This document shows, in pieces, positions 10,680-18,470 of a DNA stretch of 64,000 nucleotides. Each line of letters begins with the position of its first letter. Positions within the stretch are counted from its first letter, which is position 1. The notes beneath the pieces were generated by a model. The model was not told where the DNA came from. It made no database searches and saw nothing but the letters and a program-made list of their open reading frames with translations. Location: NCBI RefSeq assembly GCF_014841215.1, contig NZ_JACYTR010000002.1:62001-126000 (forward strand), written 5' to 3'. The stretch comes from Pseudomarimonas arenosa. GTDB taxonomy: Bacteria > Pseudomonadota > Gammaproteobacteria > Xanthomonadales > Xanthomonadaceae. The position numbers and the translations under genes are program-made.

Positions 10680-10892
10680 TGAAATGCCGCAATATGTCCG
10701 GTAAGGCAGTCGTTTCTAACATGGAATAATGCGGGATTATCCCATCTAGACTCACTGCCGGGCCTCGCCCCCGCCAAAAGTTCGTACGGAACCGTGGGTT
10801 CGGGGGTTACAAGAGACGGACTCCGTGCCAGTCGCCGAAATTCGATTGCCGGCGGCGGTTGTCTTTGCCGCCCTGTGGACCTTCCGACATGT

Positions 10893-11220
10893 TCATGCCT
10901 TGGCACCCAGCAAAATGATGCTCGCGCCCAGGAGAGTCACGGCGACGCCAACGGCATCGCTCCAGCTGGGTCGATGGAGTCCACCACCCAGAGCCAAGTC
11001 AAGGCTACGCCGATGTACACGCCGCCGTAGGCAGCATATACGCGGCCGGCGGCATGCGGATGCAAGGTCAGCAGCCAGACGAATACGGCCAGGCTTGCGG
11101 CGGCCGGCAAGAGCAGCCAAGCAGTGCGGTCGTGCTTCAACCACAGGTAAGGGAGATAGCAGCGGATGATCTCCGCCAAGGCGGTGGCAACAAACAGCCA
11201 AGAATCTTGAATAGTTCCAT
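10893..11220 (-). pseudogene. ynfA: ynfA (UPF0060) membrane protein, two frameshifts
   Basis: The pieces of a YnfA-family four-helix membrane protein (about 108 residues when intact) lie in three frames. MELFKILG is read from ATG 11220; then [20 protein letters not shown] through [23 protein letters not shown] is in a second frame; and [20 protein letters not shown] is in a third, ending at 10893. The first shift is near 11195, the second near 10980. It is a decayed gene, unless both indels are sequencing errors. The family's function is uncertain; drug-export roles have been proposed. Confidence 0.8.
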
Positions 11221-11540
11221 GGCGGTCCTTCGGATGAGCCGATTGGGTTCTCGCCTAAGACGCGAAACGCGACATGAGCCAACTGCCTGGGTCCTATGGC
11301 ACTGAATCTGTCAGCAGGCATGACAGACGTGCGATGAACTGCACGGGTTAGGCAATCGTGTCGACTTGGATTTACTTACGCAAACGCGAGGCATTTGTCG
11401 ATCGGGCCTTTCCCATTTTTTGGATGCTTCTTGGTCGATTTGATAACGCCGGCAAAGCACAATCAGAGCAACCGGACAATCAAGGCCACATAGTCTCCGA
11501 TGAAATTGTGTACGCCCATAACGCGCGGTATCGTCCGCGC
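11221..11540. other. 320-bp intergenic region upstream of the czc operon
   Basis: Should contain the promoter of the czc-type operon. I see no MerR-type dyad and no clear sigma-70 pair; a frame open from 11358 runs into the next gene but its first part has no protein-like features. Confidence 0.35.
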
Positions 11541-11915
11541 ATGTTTGCTCCCAGGACACCATTGCTCGCAGCCCTTCGCCGCTCAACCCGGCTGGCGGCG
11601 TTTGCGCTTGTTGTCTTCGTTTTCCGGCTCGGGTTAGTAGCAGCGTGCGCGCCCGGTGATTTGGCGGAAAGCCTTGCGTCGGGTGGCGGAGATCCCGCTG
11701 TTCACCTATCCGTTGAAGGCGACCAAGCCGACCTCGGTGGGATCAAGGCGCATGACAGCGGCCATTGCTTGCATTGCGGCTGCCATGTCCCCGCTGCATT
11801 GCCGACTGCCATCGTCGCGCAACTGCTCTCCTTGCCAATCTCGCAGGATCGCCAGGAGGCGCATTCCCCTCCCGATGCCCACGTTTGGCGTGAGCTAAGA
11901 CCGCCCATCGCCTAG
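11541..11915 (+). CDS. Small exported Cys/His-rich protein heading the czc operon
   Basis: 124 residues from the ATG at 11541 (an upstream in-frame start at 11358 adds non-conserved-looking sequence). A hydrophobic signal segment (RLAAFALVVFVFRLGLVAAC) is followed by a short hydrophilic domain with the cluster HCLHCGCH, a likely metal site. It lies 67 bp before czcC. Similar short exported proteins precede the cop, cus and late MerR operons of this window, and CzcI occupies this position in Cupriavidus. A CzcI/DUF2946-like role in tuning expression is inference. Confidence 0.6.
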   Translation: MFAPRTPLLAALRRSTRLAAFALVVFVFRLGLVAACAPGDLAESLASGGGDPAVHLSVEGDQADLGGIKAHDSGHCLHCGCHVPAALPTAIVAQLLSLPISQDRQEAHSPPDAHVWRELRPPIA

Positions 11916-11982
11916 TCCTCGACCGTCCGACCCCGTCGCCACCGCGTGATGGGCCTGTCCGTTCGTTCAAGGATTTCTTTCC

Positions 11983-13245
11983 ATGGATTTTCATGCTGTT
12001 GCGCGAGCCCGTTGGCTTGCCAGCGGCGTGTTGCTGGCCGCTCATTCACTGAGCTCAGCGCACGCTGCCATTCCACTTGATTCGCCCTGCGCCGTTCGCC
12101 AAGCTTGGTCCGATCATCCGGCGTCGGAGGCGGCGGAGCAGACACTCGCGGCGGCCCGTGCGCGTGCCGAAGCATCCTCGCTACCTCTCTACAACCCCGA
12201 CCTGGAAGTCGCGGTAGACAAGGAAGGCGGCGACCGCACTTCGACGGCAGGGTTGTCCCTGACGCTTGATCTGTTCGGCAAGCGCGACGCCAATCGCGCA
12301 CTCGGTGTCGCTGAATACGATGCTGCGGCCGCCGAGGCCGCCTATCGCCGAAGCGCCTTCGCACAGCAGTGGTTATTGGCATCCATCGATCGCCAATCTG
12401 CACTGTCCCGCCGCGATCTGGATTTGCAGCGTTTGGCTCTGATGCAACGCTTTGCTGACCTAGCTCAGCGTCAGTTCGATGCGGGCGATGTTTCGGCGCC
12501 CGAACGCGATCTGGCGGCGCTGGCGCGGGATCAAGCAGAAGCCGAACACGCTGCCTTGTTGGCTGATGTCGCGCGCGCGGAAGAAGCGTTTCGGGCGGTT
12601 GGTGGCGCTACCAGCACGAGCGATTTCGCAAAGTGCACATCACAGAACCTGGTGTTAGATGCCGACTTTGACCCTTGGCGCACTCCAGAAGGTCGGCTCG
12701 CACGTGCCAACCAGCAGGCCGCCGCACAGCGGGTGTCCGTTGCGGATAGAGCACGCCGCGCCGATCCGACGCTCAGCATCAAAGCGGGGCGGATTGAGCT
12801 GGGCCCGACTACTGACAACGTACTCGGGTTCTCCGTCAGCGTGCCGTTGCAGTTCCGCAATCCGTATCGTGCAGAAGTAACGGCCGCGCGCGCCGAGGCG
12901 GAAGCCGCTTCAGCAGAGCAGGCACGGATCGAGCGCGAATTGATCGCCCGGGCGGAACGCGCCAAGTCGACCCTGAGCGCACTCAAAGCGGCCTGGCAGC
13001 GCTGGCAAGCCGGACCCGGTGCGCGGCTTGGCGAGCGGACGGATCTTCTGGAGCGCCTGTGGCGTGCCGGCGAACTCAGTACCGCCGACTACCTGACGCA
13101 ACTGAATCAATCGCTGGCGACCGCATTCGCCGGCGTGGACCTGCAAGGCCAGGCCGCACGTGCCGAGGTCGAGGCGCTGTACGCCACCGGCCGGCTCGAT
13201 GCCTGGATCGGTTTCGATGCCCCCCATTCCGAGAACACCCCATGA
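11983..13245 (+). CDS. czcC: CzcC-like outer-membrane factor of an RND metal efflux pump
   Basis: TolC-family protein of 420 residues with a signal peptide ending near SSAHA. It forms the outer-membrane channel for the CzcB/CzcA pump. The two repeated alpha-helical stretches of the family are visible, with YNPDLEVAV and LDLFGKRDANRALG in the first half and VPLQFRNPYRAEVTAARAEAE in the second. Its TGA overlaps the czcB ATG (ATGA at 13242), showing translational coupling. First pump gene of the operon 11541-17887. Confidence 0.88.
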   Translation: MDFHAVARARWLASGVLLAAHSLSSAHAAIPLDSPCAVRQAWSDHPASEAAEQTLAAARARAEASSLPLYNPDLEVAVDKEGGDRTSTAGLSLTLDLFGKRDANRALGVAEYDAAAAEAAYRRSAFAQQWLLASIDRQSALSRRDLDLQRLALMQRFADLAQRQFDAGDVSAPERDLAALARDQAEAEHAALLADVARAEEAFRAVGGATSTSDFAKCTSQNLVLDADFDPWRTPEGRLARANQQAAAQRVSVADRARRADPTLSIKAGRIELGPTTDNVLGFSVSVPLQFRNPYRAEVTAARAEAEAASAEQARIERELIARAERAKSTLSALKAAWQRWQAGPGARLGERTDLLERLWRAGELSTADYLTQLNQSLATAFAGVDLQGQAARAEVEALYATGRLDAWIGFDAPHSENTP

Positions 13246-14429
13246 TGATGATAAATCGAACCCTGGCGATCGCCTTGGCGAGCCTGCTCCTGCTCAGTGC
13301 GTGCACGGATGACAGCAACCCGAGTGTTGCCAAGCAGCGTGATCACGCGGACCGCGCGGCGACTGCCGATGGCGGCGAAAACCACAACGACGACGGTGAC
13401 GAACACGGCGATGAACACGGCGACGAGGCGCATGACGAAGAGGCGCCGCGCTGGAATGCCACCTCGCTGGAGGCCGCCGGCATTCGCTTGGAAGCCCTGC
13501 AGCCGCAGGTCCTGAGCGAAACTCTGCGTGCGCCCGGCGAAGTGGTCGATAACGGCTATGGCACGACGCTGATCACTCCGCGAATCGATGCGCTGGTGGT
13601 CAAGCGCCATGCGCGGCTCGGTGAGGAAGTGCCGAAGGGCGCGCCCTTGGTCACTTTGTCTAGTGTTGAGGTCGCAGAGGCGCAGTCCGCGCTTCGTTTG
13701 GCCGAGCAGGAATGGAAACGGGTGCAGGCGCTGGGTCGCGACGCGGTTTCGGGCCGACGCTACGGCGAAGCCCAGATCGCCGCGGAACAGGCACGTGCGA
13801 CGGCACAGGCCTACGGAATGGGCAGCGACGTCGAAGTCAATGCGCGGGGCGATTTCACCCTGAAGGCGCCGCATGCGGGTCGGATCACGCAAGATGCCTT
13901 CGTGATCGGCCAGCGAATCGAGTCGGGTCAGGTGTTGTTCCGCCTGGTGGACGAGTCGATCGTGTGGGTCGATGCCAAACTTCCCGCCGAGCAGGCGCAT
14001 CGCATCGCGATCGGGGCTGAGGCCGAAGTCGCGCTGGGTCAGCTACGGCTGCGCGGCAAGGTGATGCAGCACGCTCATCACACCTCGGAAGACACCCGAA
14101 ACGCCAAGATTCGTTTGGAGGTGCCCAACGCAGGCGATCGCCTGCATGGCGGCGACTTTGTCGATGTCTACCTGCCGGCGGGTGAGCCGGGCCCGGCGCA
14201 GCTGGCGCTGCCGACCGCCGCTCTGGTGCAGATGGAAGGCGAGACCGTCGCGTTTCGACAAGACGGCGAATCCATCGAACCTGTGCCGGTGCGTACTGGC
14301 GCGGTGATCGGCGATCAGACCGTGATCCTGAGCGGCCTTGCTGCCGGAGATCGGGTGGTGATTGAAGGTGCCTACGTGCTCAAGTCGCAGGCCTTGAAGT
14401 CACAGCTGGGAGAAGGTCATGCGCATTAA
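13242..14429 (+). CDS. czcB: CzcB-like periplasmic adaptor (membrane fusion protein)
   Basis: 395 residues from the first of three consecutive ATGs (13242). A lipoprotein signal (SLLLLSACTDD) anchors it, followed by an acidic, His-rich segment (repeated DEHGDEHGDE) that probably binds metal. The barrel-sandwich hybrid (APGEVVDNGYG, then APHAGRITQDAFVIGQRIESG) and the beta-barrel (LPTAALVQMEG) are typical of heavy-metal RND adaptors. The hairpin is short. It links CzcA to CzcC and may load periplasmic divalent cations. Confidence 0.9.
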   Translation: MMMINRTLAIALASLLLLSACTDDSNPSVAKQRDHADRAATADGGENHNDDGDEHGDEHGDEAHDEEAPRWNATSLEAAGIRLEALQPQVLSETLRAPGEVVDNGYGTTLITPRIDALVVKRHARLGEEVPKGAPLVTLSSVEVAEAQSALRLAEQEWKRVQALGRDAVSGRRYGEAQIAAEQARATAQAYGMGSDVEVNARGDFTLKAPHAGRITQDAFVIGQRIESGQVLFRLVDESIVWVDAKLPAEQAHRIAIGAEAEVALGQLRLRGKVMQHAHHTSEDTRNAKIRLEVPNAGDRLHGGDFVDVYLPAGEPGPAQLALPTAALVQMEGETVAFRQDGESIEPVPVRTGAVIGDQTVILSGLAAGDRVVIEGAYVLKSQALKSQLGEGHAH

Positions 14430-14459
14430 CATCGCCTTCCACCTCAATGGGAGGGCAGC

Positions 14460-17400
14460 ATGCTGAATCGCCTGGTGGAAATCTCCCTGCGTTACAAATT
14501 CCTGGTGCTGATCATCTTTGCCGTGGTCGCCTTTCTCGGTGCCCGGGCGGTCCGGGATGTGCCGATCGATGCGTTCCCGGATGTCACGCCGGCCCAGGTC
14601 AACATCTACACTGAGTCGCCAGGGCTTGCGGCCGAAGATGTCGAGCAACTGCTGACCTTTCCGGTCGAGTCGGCCATGGCCGGCCTGCCCAAGGTGAAGG
14701 AGATTCGTTCGGTCAGCCTGTTTGGCCTGTCCTATGTCGCGGTCTACTTCGACGATGACATGGACATCTACTTTGCGCGCCAGTTGGTCAACGAACGGCT
14801 GCAGGAAGTGGGCGATCGCTTGCCGGAAGGCTATGGCAAACCCAGCATGGGGCCGAATGCCTCTGGCCTCGGTCAGGTGTTCTGGTACACCGTCGAGCGT
14901 GCGCCGGGCATTTCGGCCGAGCAGATCTCCGACATGGATCTGCGTACCTGGCAGGACTGGACGCTGCGGCTGATCCTGCGCACGGCGCCCGGCGTCGACG
15001 ATGTCACGTCTTGGGGTGGCGGTGAGCGCGAGTTCCAAGTGCAGATCGATCCGCAACGTCTGTATGCCCGCGGTCTGGGTTTTGCCGATGTGATCGAGGC
15101 TATCCCGGCCAACAACGGCCAGGTCGGCGGCAATGTCATGGACGTGGGGCGTGAGCAGTATCTGGTCCGCGGCCTGGGCTTGGTGCGCTCGGCGGCAGAT
15201 ATCGGTGCCATCGTACTCAAGTCCGAGGACGGCGTGCCGGTGTATCTGCGTGATGTGGCCCGCGTGGAGCAGGCGCCAGCACCGCGGTTCGGTGCGGTGA
15301 CCCGCGATGGCGAGGAAGTGGTGTTGGGCATGGCCTTGGCGCGCATCGGCGAAAACGCCAAGGATGTGGTTGAGGCAGTGAAGGCCAAGCTCGACACGGT
15401 GGCCAAAGCACTGCCCGAGGGCATGGTAGTGCGGCCGATCTACGAGCGCACTGATCTGGTCAACAAGGCAGTCGGTACCGCCACACGCGCGCTGATCGAG
15501 GGTTCGATCCTGGTGGCCCTGGTTCTGTTCTTGTTTCTCGGCGAGTTACGCTCGGCCCTGGTGGTGATTGTGACATTGCCGCTGGCGATGCTGATTGCCT
15601 TTATCGGCATGGGCCAGACCGGGCTGTCGGCCAATCTGATGTCGCTGGCGGGGCTGGCCATAGGCATCGGCATGATGGTGGATGGCGCGGTAGTGATGGT
15701 GGAGAACGCCTACCGCATCATGGCCGAGCGACGCGCGCATGGCGAACAAGTCAATCGCACGGCCGCTGTGTTGGCCGCCGCGCATGAGGTGGCCAACCCG
15801 ATCGCTTTTGCCATCCTGATAATCATCGTCGTGTTCCTGCCGCTGTTCAGCCTGGAGGGTTTGGAAGGCAAATTGTTCAAGCCCATGGCCTTTAACATCG
15901 CATTTGCGATGGCGGGTTCGCTGGTATTGAGCTTGACCTTGATTCCGGTGCTGGCGGCGATGCTGCTCAAGCCCGGCGAGGAAAAGGACACCCGTCTGAT
16001 GGGCTTCATCAAACGGCGCTACCGACCGCTCCTATTGGCCGCAATGACACGCAAACGTGTGGTGGTGATCTCGGCAGGTGTGGCGATGCTAGGCAGCCTC
16101 GCGCTGTTCCCGCTGCTCGGCAAGGAATTCATGCCGCAGCTGCAGGAGGGCTCGATCATGTGGCGGGTCACCGGGATTCCGTCCACTTCGCTGGATGAAT
16201 CGATCCGCACTAGCAATACGATCGCCGAGGCCTTCAAGAAGTTTCCGGAGGTGGAGACGACGCTGGCGATGATCGGCCGCGCAGAAAAGGGCGAAACAGC
16301 CGATGTGAACTACATGGAGATCTACACCGCCTTGCATCCGGAGGACGAGTGGGACACCGGGCGCTCGATCAAAGAACTTGAAGAGGCCATGCAGGAAACG
16401 CTGGAAGAGGTCGTTCCCAACGTCGTACCCGGCTACACGCAGCCGATCCAGATGCGCGTGGAAGAGTTGATCTCCGGTGTGCGGGCCACGCTTGCGCTCA
16501 AACTCTATGGCGAGAATCTGGGCGAGCTCGATCGCCTCAGCGCACAGATCAAGACGGTGCTGGCAAGCGTGCCCGGCGTCGCTGATCTCTCCCTGGAAGC
16601 GAACGTCGGCAAGCCGCAGATCCGCATCGAGGTCGACCGCGACGAACTGGCCCGCCACGGCATGAATGCCGAAGAGGTGCTCACCGTCGTGCGCAACGGA
16701 CTCGGCGGCGAGCCGGTCAGCGTGTTGCTCGATGGCGTCAAGCGCTTCGATATTGCCGTGCGACTGGATCAGGGCACGCGTGACTCGGTCGAATCATTGC
16801 GGCGCATTCCCTTGCTGACAGCCAGTGGCGCCTTGGTGCCCCTGGGTGAAGTGGCCGAGGTGAGTGTGGCTGAAGGGTATTCCTTCGTGCGGCGCGAGCA
16901 GTTGCAACGCTATGCGGTGATTCAGATGGACGTGCGCGGTCGCGATGTCGATGGCTTTGTGCGCGAGGCAAGTGCAGCGGTGGAACAGCAGGTAAGAATG
17001 CCAGCCGGCTACTGGATCGAATGGGGCGGCGCCTTCGAAAACCAGCAACGCGCGTTGGCCAAGCTGAGCCTGATCGTGCCTATCACGATCTTCTTCATCT
17101 TCGTGTTGCTCTACACCGCGTTCAACTCGATCAAATACGCCACTTTGATCATCGCCAATGTGCCCTTTGCCACCATCGGTGGGCTGCTCGCGTTGTTCAT
17201 CACCGGGCAGTACCTATCCGTGCCCTCGGCGATTGGCTTTATCGCCGTGTTCGGCGTGGCGATGCTCAACGGCATCGTGTTGGTCAGCTTCCTCAACGAA
17301 CAGCAGCAGAAGGGGCTCAGTGTGCGTGATGCGGTACTGCAGGGCACGGCCCTGCGACTGCGCCCGGTGCTGATGACCGCTAGCGTGGCGATCCTCGGCT

Positions 17401-17567
17401 TGGTGCCGATGCTGATATCCAGCGGGGTGGGCGCTGAAACCCAGCGTCCGCTTGCCACCGTCGTCGTCGGTGGACTGCTGAGTTCCACCTTGCTCACCCT
17501 GATCCTGCTGCCCGTGCTCTACGAGTGGCTGGAAACCCGAACCACCCGCCCGGAGGATCGCGCATGA
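14460..17567 (+). CDS. czcA: CzcA-like heavy-metal RND transporter
   Basis: 1035-residue inner-membrane proton/metal antiporter with twelve membrane segments and two large periplasmic loops. FPDVTPAQVNIYTESPG near residue 40 and the TM4 motif GIGMMVDGAVVMVEN (acidic proton relay) are hallmarks of the HME family. The TM4 motif begins GIG rather than the DFG of classical Co/Zn/Cd CzcA, so the ion specificity cannot be fixed; divalent Zn, Cd or Co is likely from context. The stop overlaps the start of the PII-like gene by four bases. Confidence 0.93.
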   Translation: MLNRLVEISLRYKFLVLIIFAVVAFLGARAVRDVPIDAFPDVTPAQVNIYTESPGLAAEDVEQLLTFPVESAMAGLPKVKEIRSVSLFGLSYVAVYFDDDMDIYFARQLVNERLQEVGDRLPEGYGKPSMGPNASGLGQVFWYTVERAPGISAEQISDMDLRTWQDWTLRLILRTAPGVDDVTSWGGGEREFQVQIDPQRLYARGLGFADVIEAIPANNGQVGGNVMDVGREQYLVRGLGLVRSAADIGAIVLKSEDGVPVYLRDVARVEQAPAPRFGAVTRDGEEVVLGMALARIGENAKDVVEAVKAKLDTVAKALPEGMVVRPIYERTDLVNKAVGTATRALIEGSILVALVLFLFLGELRSALVVIVTLPLAMLIAFIGMGQTGLSANLMSLAGLAIGIGMMVDGAVVMVENAYRIMAERRAHGEQVNRTAAVLAAAHEVANPIAFAILIIIVVFLPLFSLEGLEGKLFKPMAFNIAFAMAGSLVLSLTLIPVLAAMLLKPGEEKDTRLMGFIKRRYRPLLLAAMTRKRVVVISAGVAMLGSLALFPLLGKEFMPQLQEGSIMWRVTGIPSTSLDESIRTSNTIAEAFKKFPEVETTLAMIGRAEKGETADVNYMEIYTALHPEDEWDTGRSIKELEEAMQETLEEVVPNVVPGYTQPIQMRVEELISGVRATLALKLYGENLGELDRLSAQIKTVLASVPGVADLSLEANVGKPQIRIEVDRDELARHGMNAEEVLTVVRNGLGGEPVSVLLDGVKRFDIAVRLDQGTRDSVESLRRIPLLTASGALVPLGEVAEVSVAEGYSFVRREQLQRYAVIQMDVRGRDVDGFVREASAAVEQQVRMPAGYWIEWGGAFENQQRALAKLSLIVPITIFFIFVLLYTAFNSIKYATLIIANVPFATIGGLLALFITGQYLSVPSAIGFIAVFGVAMLNGIVLVSFLNEQQQKGLSVRDAVLQGTALRLRPVLMTASVAILGLVPMLISSGVGAETQRPLATVVVGGLLSSTLLTLILLPVLYEWLETRTTRPEDRA

Positions 17568-17887
17568 AACGCATCACTGCTTTATTGCACGCGCATCGCA
17601 TGAGCGACATCGTGCATGCGCTGGAGGCCGTCGGTCAGCGGCGGCTGAGCATCACCCACGCGCATGGCCTGCTGTCGGCCAGTGACAGCCGGGAAAGACA
17701 GTTTTCGGTGGAACTGGGTGAGTTGGTCACGCAAGAGATCCAACTCGATGTGTTCTGCGAGGACGCCGAAGCGGCGTCGGTGGTCGCCCTGCTCAAGCGT
17801 CACGGTCGCACGGGTCAGCACGTGGCCGGCTGGATCTTCGTGGCGGATGTGCTCGACGGACTGGTCATTGATGGGGGTGGTGGATGA
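17564..17887 (+). CDS. PII-like protein coupled to czcA
   Basis: 107 residues. The pattern MKRITALL, then VHALEAVGQRRLSITHAHG, ELGELVTQEIQLDVFCEDAEAASVVALL, and GRTGQHVAGWIFVADVLDGLVI follows the ferredoxin-like PII fold. The T-loop region (RERQFSVELG) is short and lacks the usual uridylylated Tyr context, so it is not a GlnB/GlnK nitrogen sensor. ATGA overlap with czcA implies stoichiometric production with the pump. PII-like proteins next to transporters generally gate them; a metal- or nucleotide-responsive regulator of CzcA is inferred. Confidence 0.75.
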   Translation: MKRITALLHAHRMSDIVHALEAVGQRRLSITHAHGLLSASDSRERQFSVELGELVTQEIQLDVFCEDAEAASVVALLKRHGRTGQHVAGWIFVADVLDGLVIDGGGG

Positions 17888-17937
17888 CGGAAGAGGATTG
17901 CATGGGGCGTCATGTGCCGGCCCGCACTGCGGTCCGA

Positions 17938-18387
17938 TCAAGGGGGCGCGCTCGGCGCGCGCCCCTCCTCCTGGCCGGGCGCCACTCTGTCGTCGCGGCG
18001 CCGCAAGGCGCCAAGGATCGTGCAGCCACCGCGTACGGTGCCGGCACATTGGCTGATCACACGCTGCAGTTCATCGGCCATTCGCGTGAGTTCTTCCACT
18101 CGCCGCAGTACTTCCGCCAAGTGGCTGCGAGCCACCGCATCGACTTCGTTGCAAGACAGGTTGGGGTCGTCGTTCAAACGCACCAGGCTGCGTATCTCGT
18201 CGAGGCTAAAGCCCAGTTCCCGACCGCGGCTGATGAACCGAAGCCGGTCGACATCCGCTGCCCCGTACGTGCGATAGCCGGCGCCGGTCCGCAATGGCGC
18301 CGGAATGAGGCCAATGCGCTCGTAGTAACGGATGGTTTCGAGGTGGCAGCCGCTCAGAGCGGCTGCCTCACTGATTTTCATTCGCAT
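17938..18387 (-). CDS. pbrR: MerR-family metal regulator, PbrR/CadR-like
   Basis: 149 residues from ATG 18387. Winged helix: MKISEAAALSGCHLETIRYYERIGL and GYRTYGAADVDRLRFI. Metal-site cysteines are in NLSCNEVD at the start of the dimerisation helix and in CAGTVRGGCTIL near the C-terminus, the three-Cys layout of Pb/Cd/Zn-responsive MerR proteins. It is divergent from the pbrT/pbrA pair, with a 19-bp-spaced promoter between them, as in the Cupriavidus pbr locus. CadR or ZntR are alternatives; the pbrT neighbour favours PbrR. Confidence 0.8.
   Translation of the reverse strand: MRMKISEAAALSGCHLETIRYYERIGLIPAPLRTGAGYRTYGAADVDRLRFISRGRELGFSLDEIRSLVRLNDDPNLSCNEVDAVARSHLAEVLRRVEELTRMADELQRVISQCAGTVRGGCTILGALRRRDDRVAPGQEEGRAPSAPP
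17943..17965. terminator. GC-rich hairpin between convergent genes
   Basis: A 9-bp perfect stem (GGGGCGCGC with GCGCGCCCC) and a 5-base loop lie at the converging ends of the PII-like gene and pbrR, overlapping the last pbrR codons. No T run follows on either strand, so termination is only suggested. Confidence 0.35.
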
Positions 18388-18392
18388 TTGCC

Positions 18393-18423
18393 TTGACCCT
18401 GTACCTACTACGGAGTTTACTCT
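18393..18423 (+). promoter_or_regulatory. MerR-type promoter for pbrT-pbrA
   Basis: -35 TTGACC (18393-18398) and a weak -10 TACTCT (18418-18423) are 19 bp apart, the overlong spacing that MerR activators untwist. The spacer CTGTACCTACTACGGAG contains an imperfect dyad. It lies between pbrR and pbrT; the pbrT start at 18471 follows. Confidence 0.6.
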
Positions 18424-18470
18424 GTGCGCGCCTTCCACCGCCCAGTCAACTCATCAGTTGCGTGATTGCC

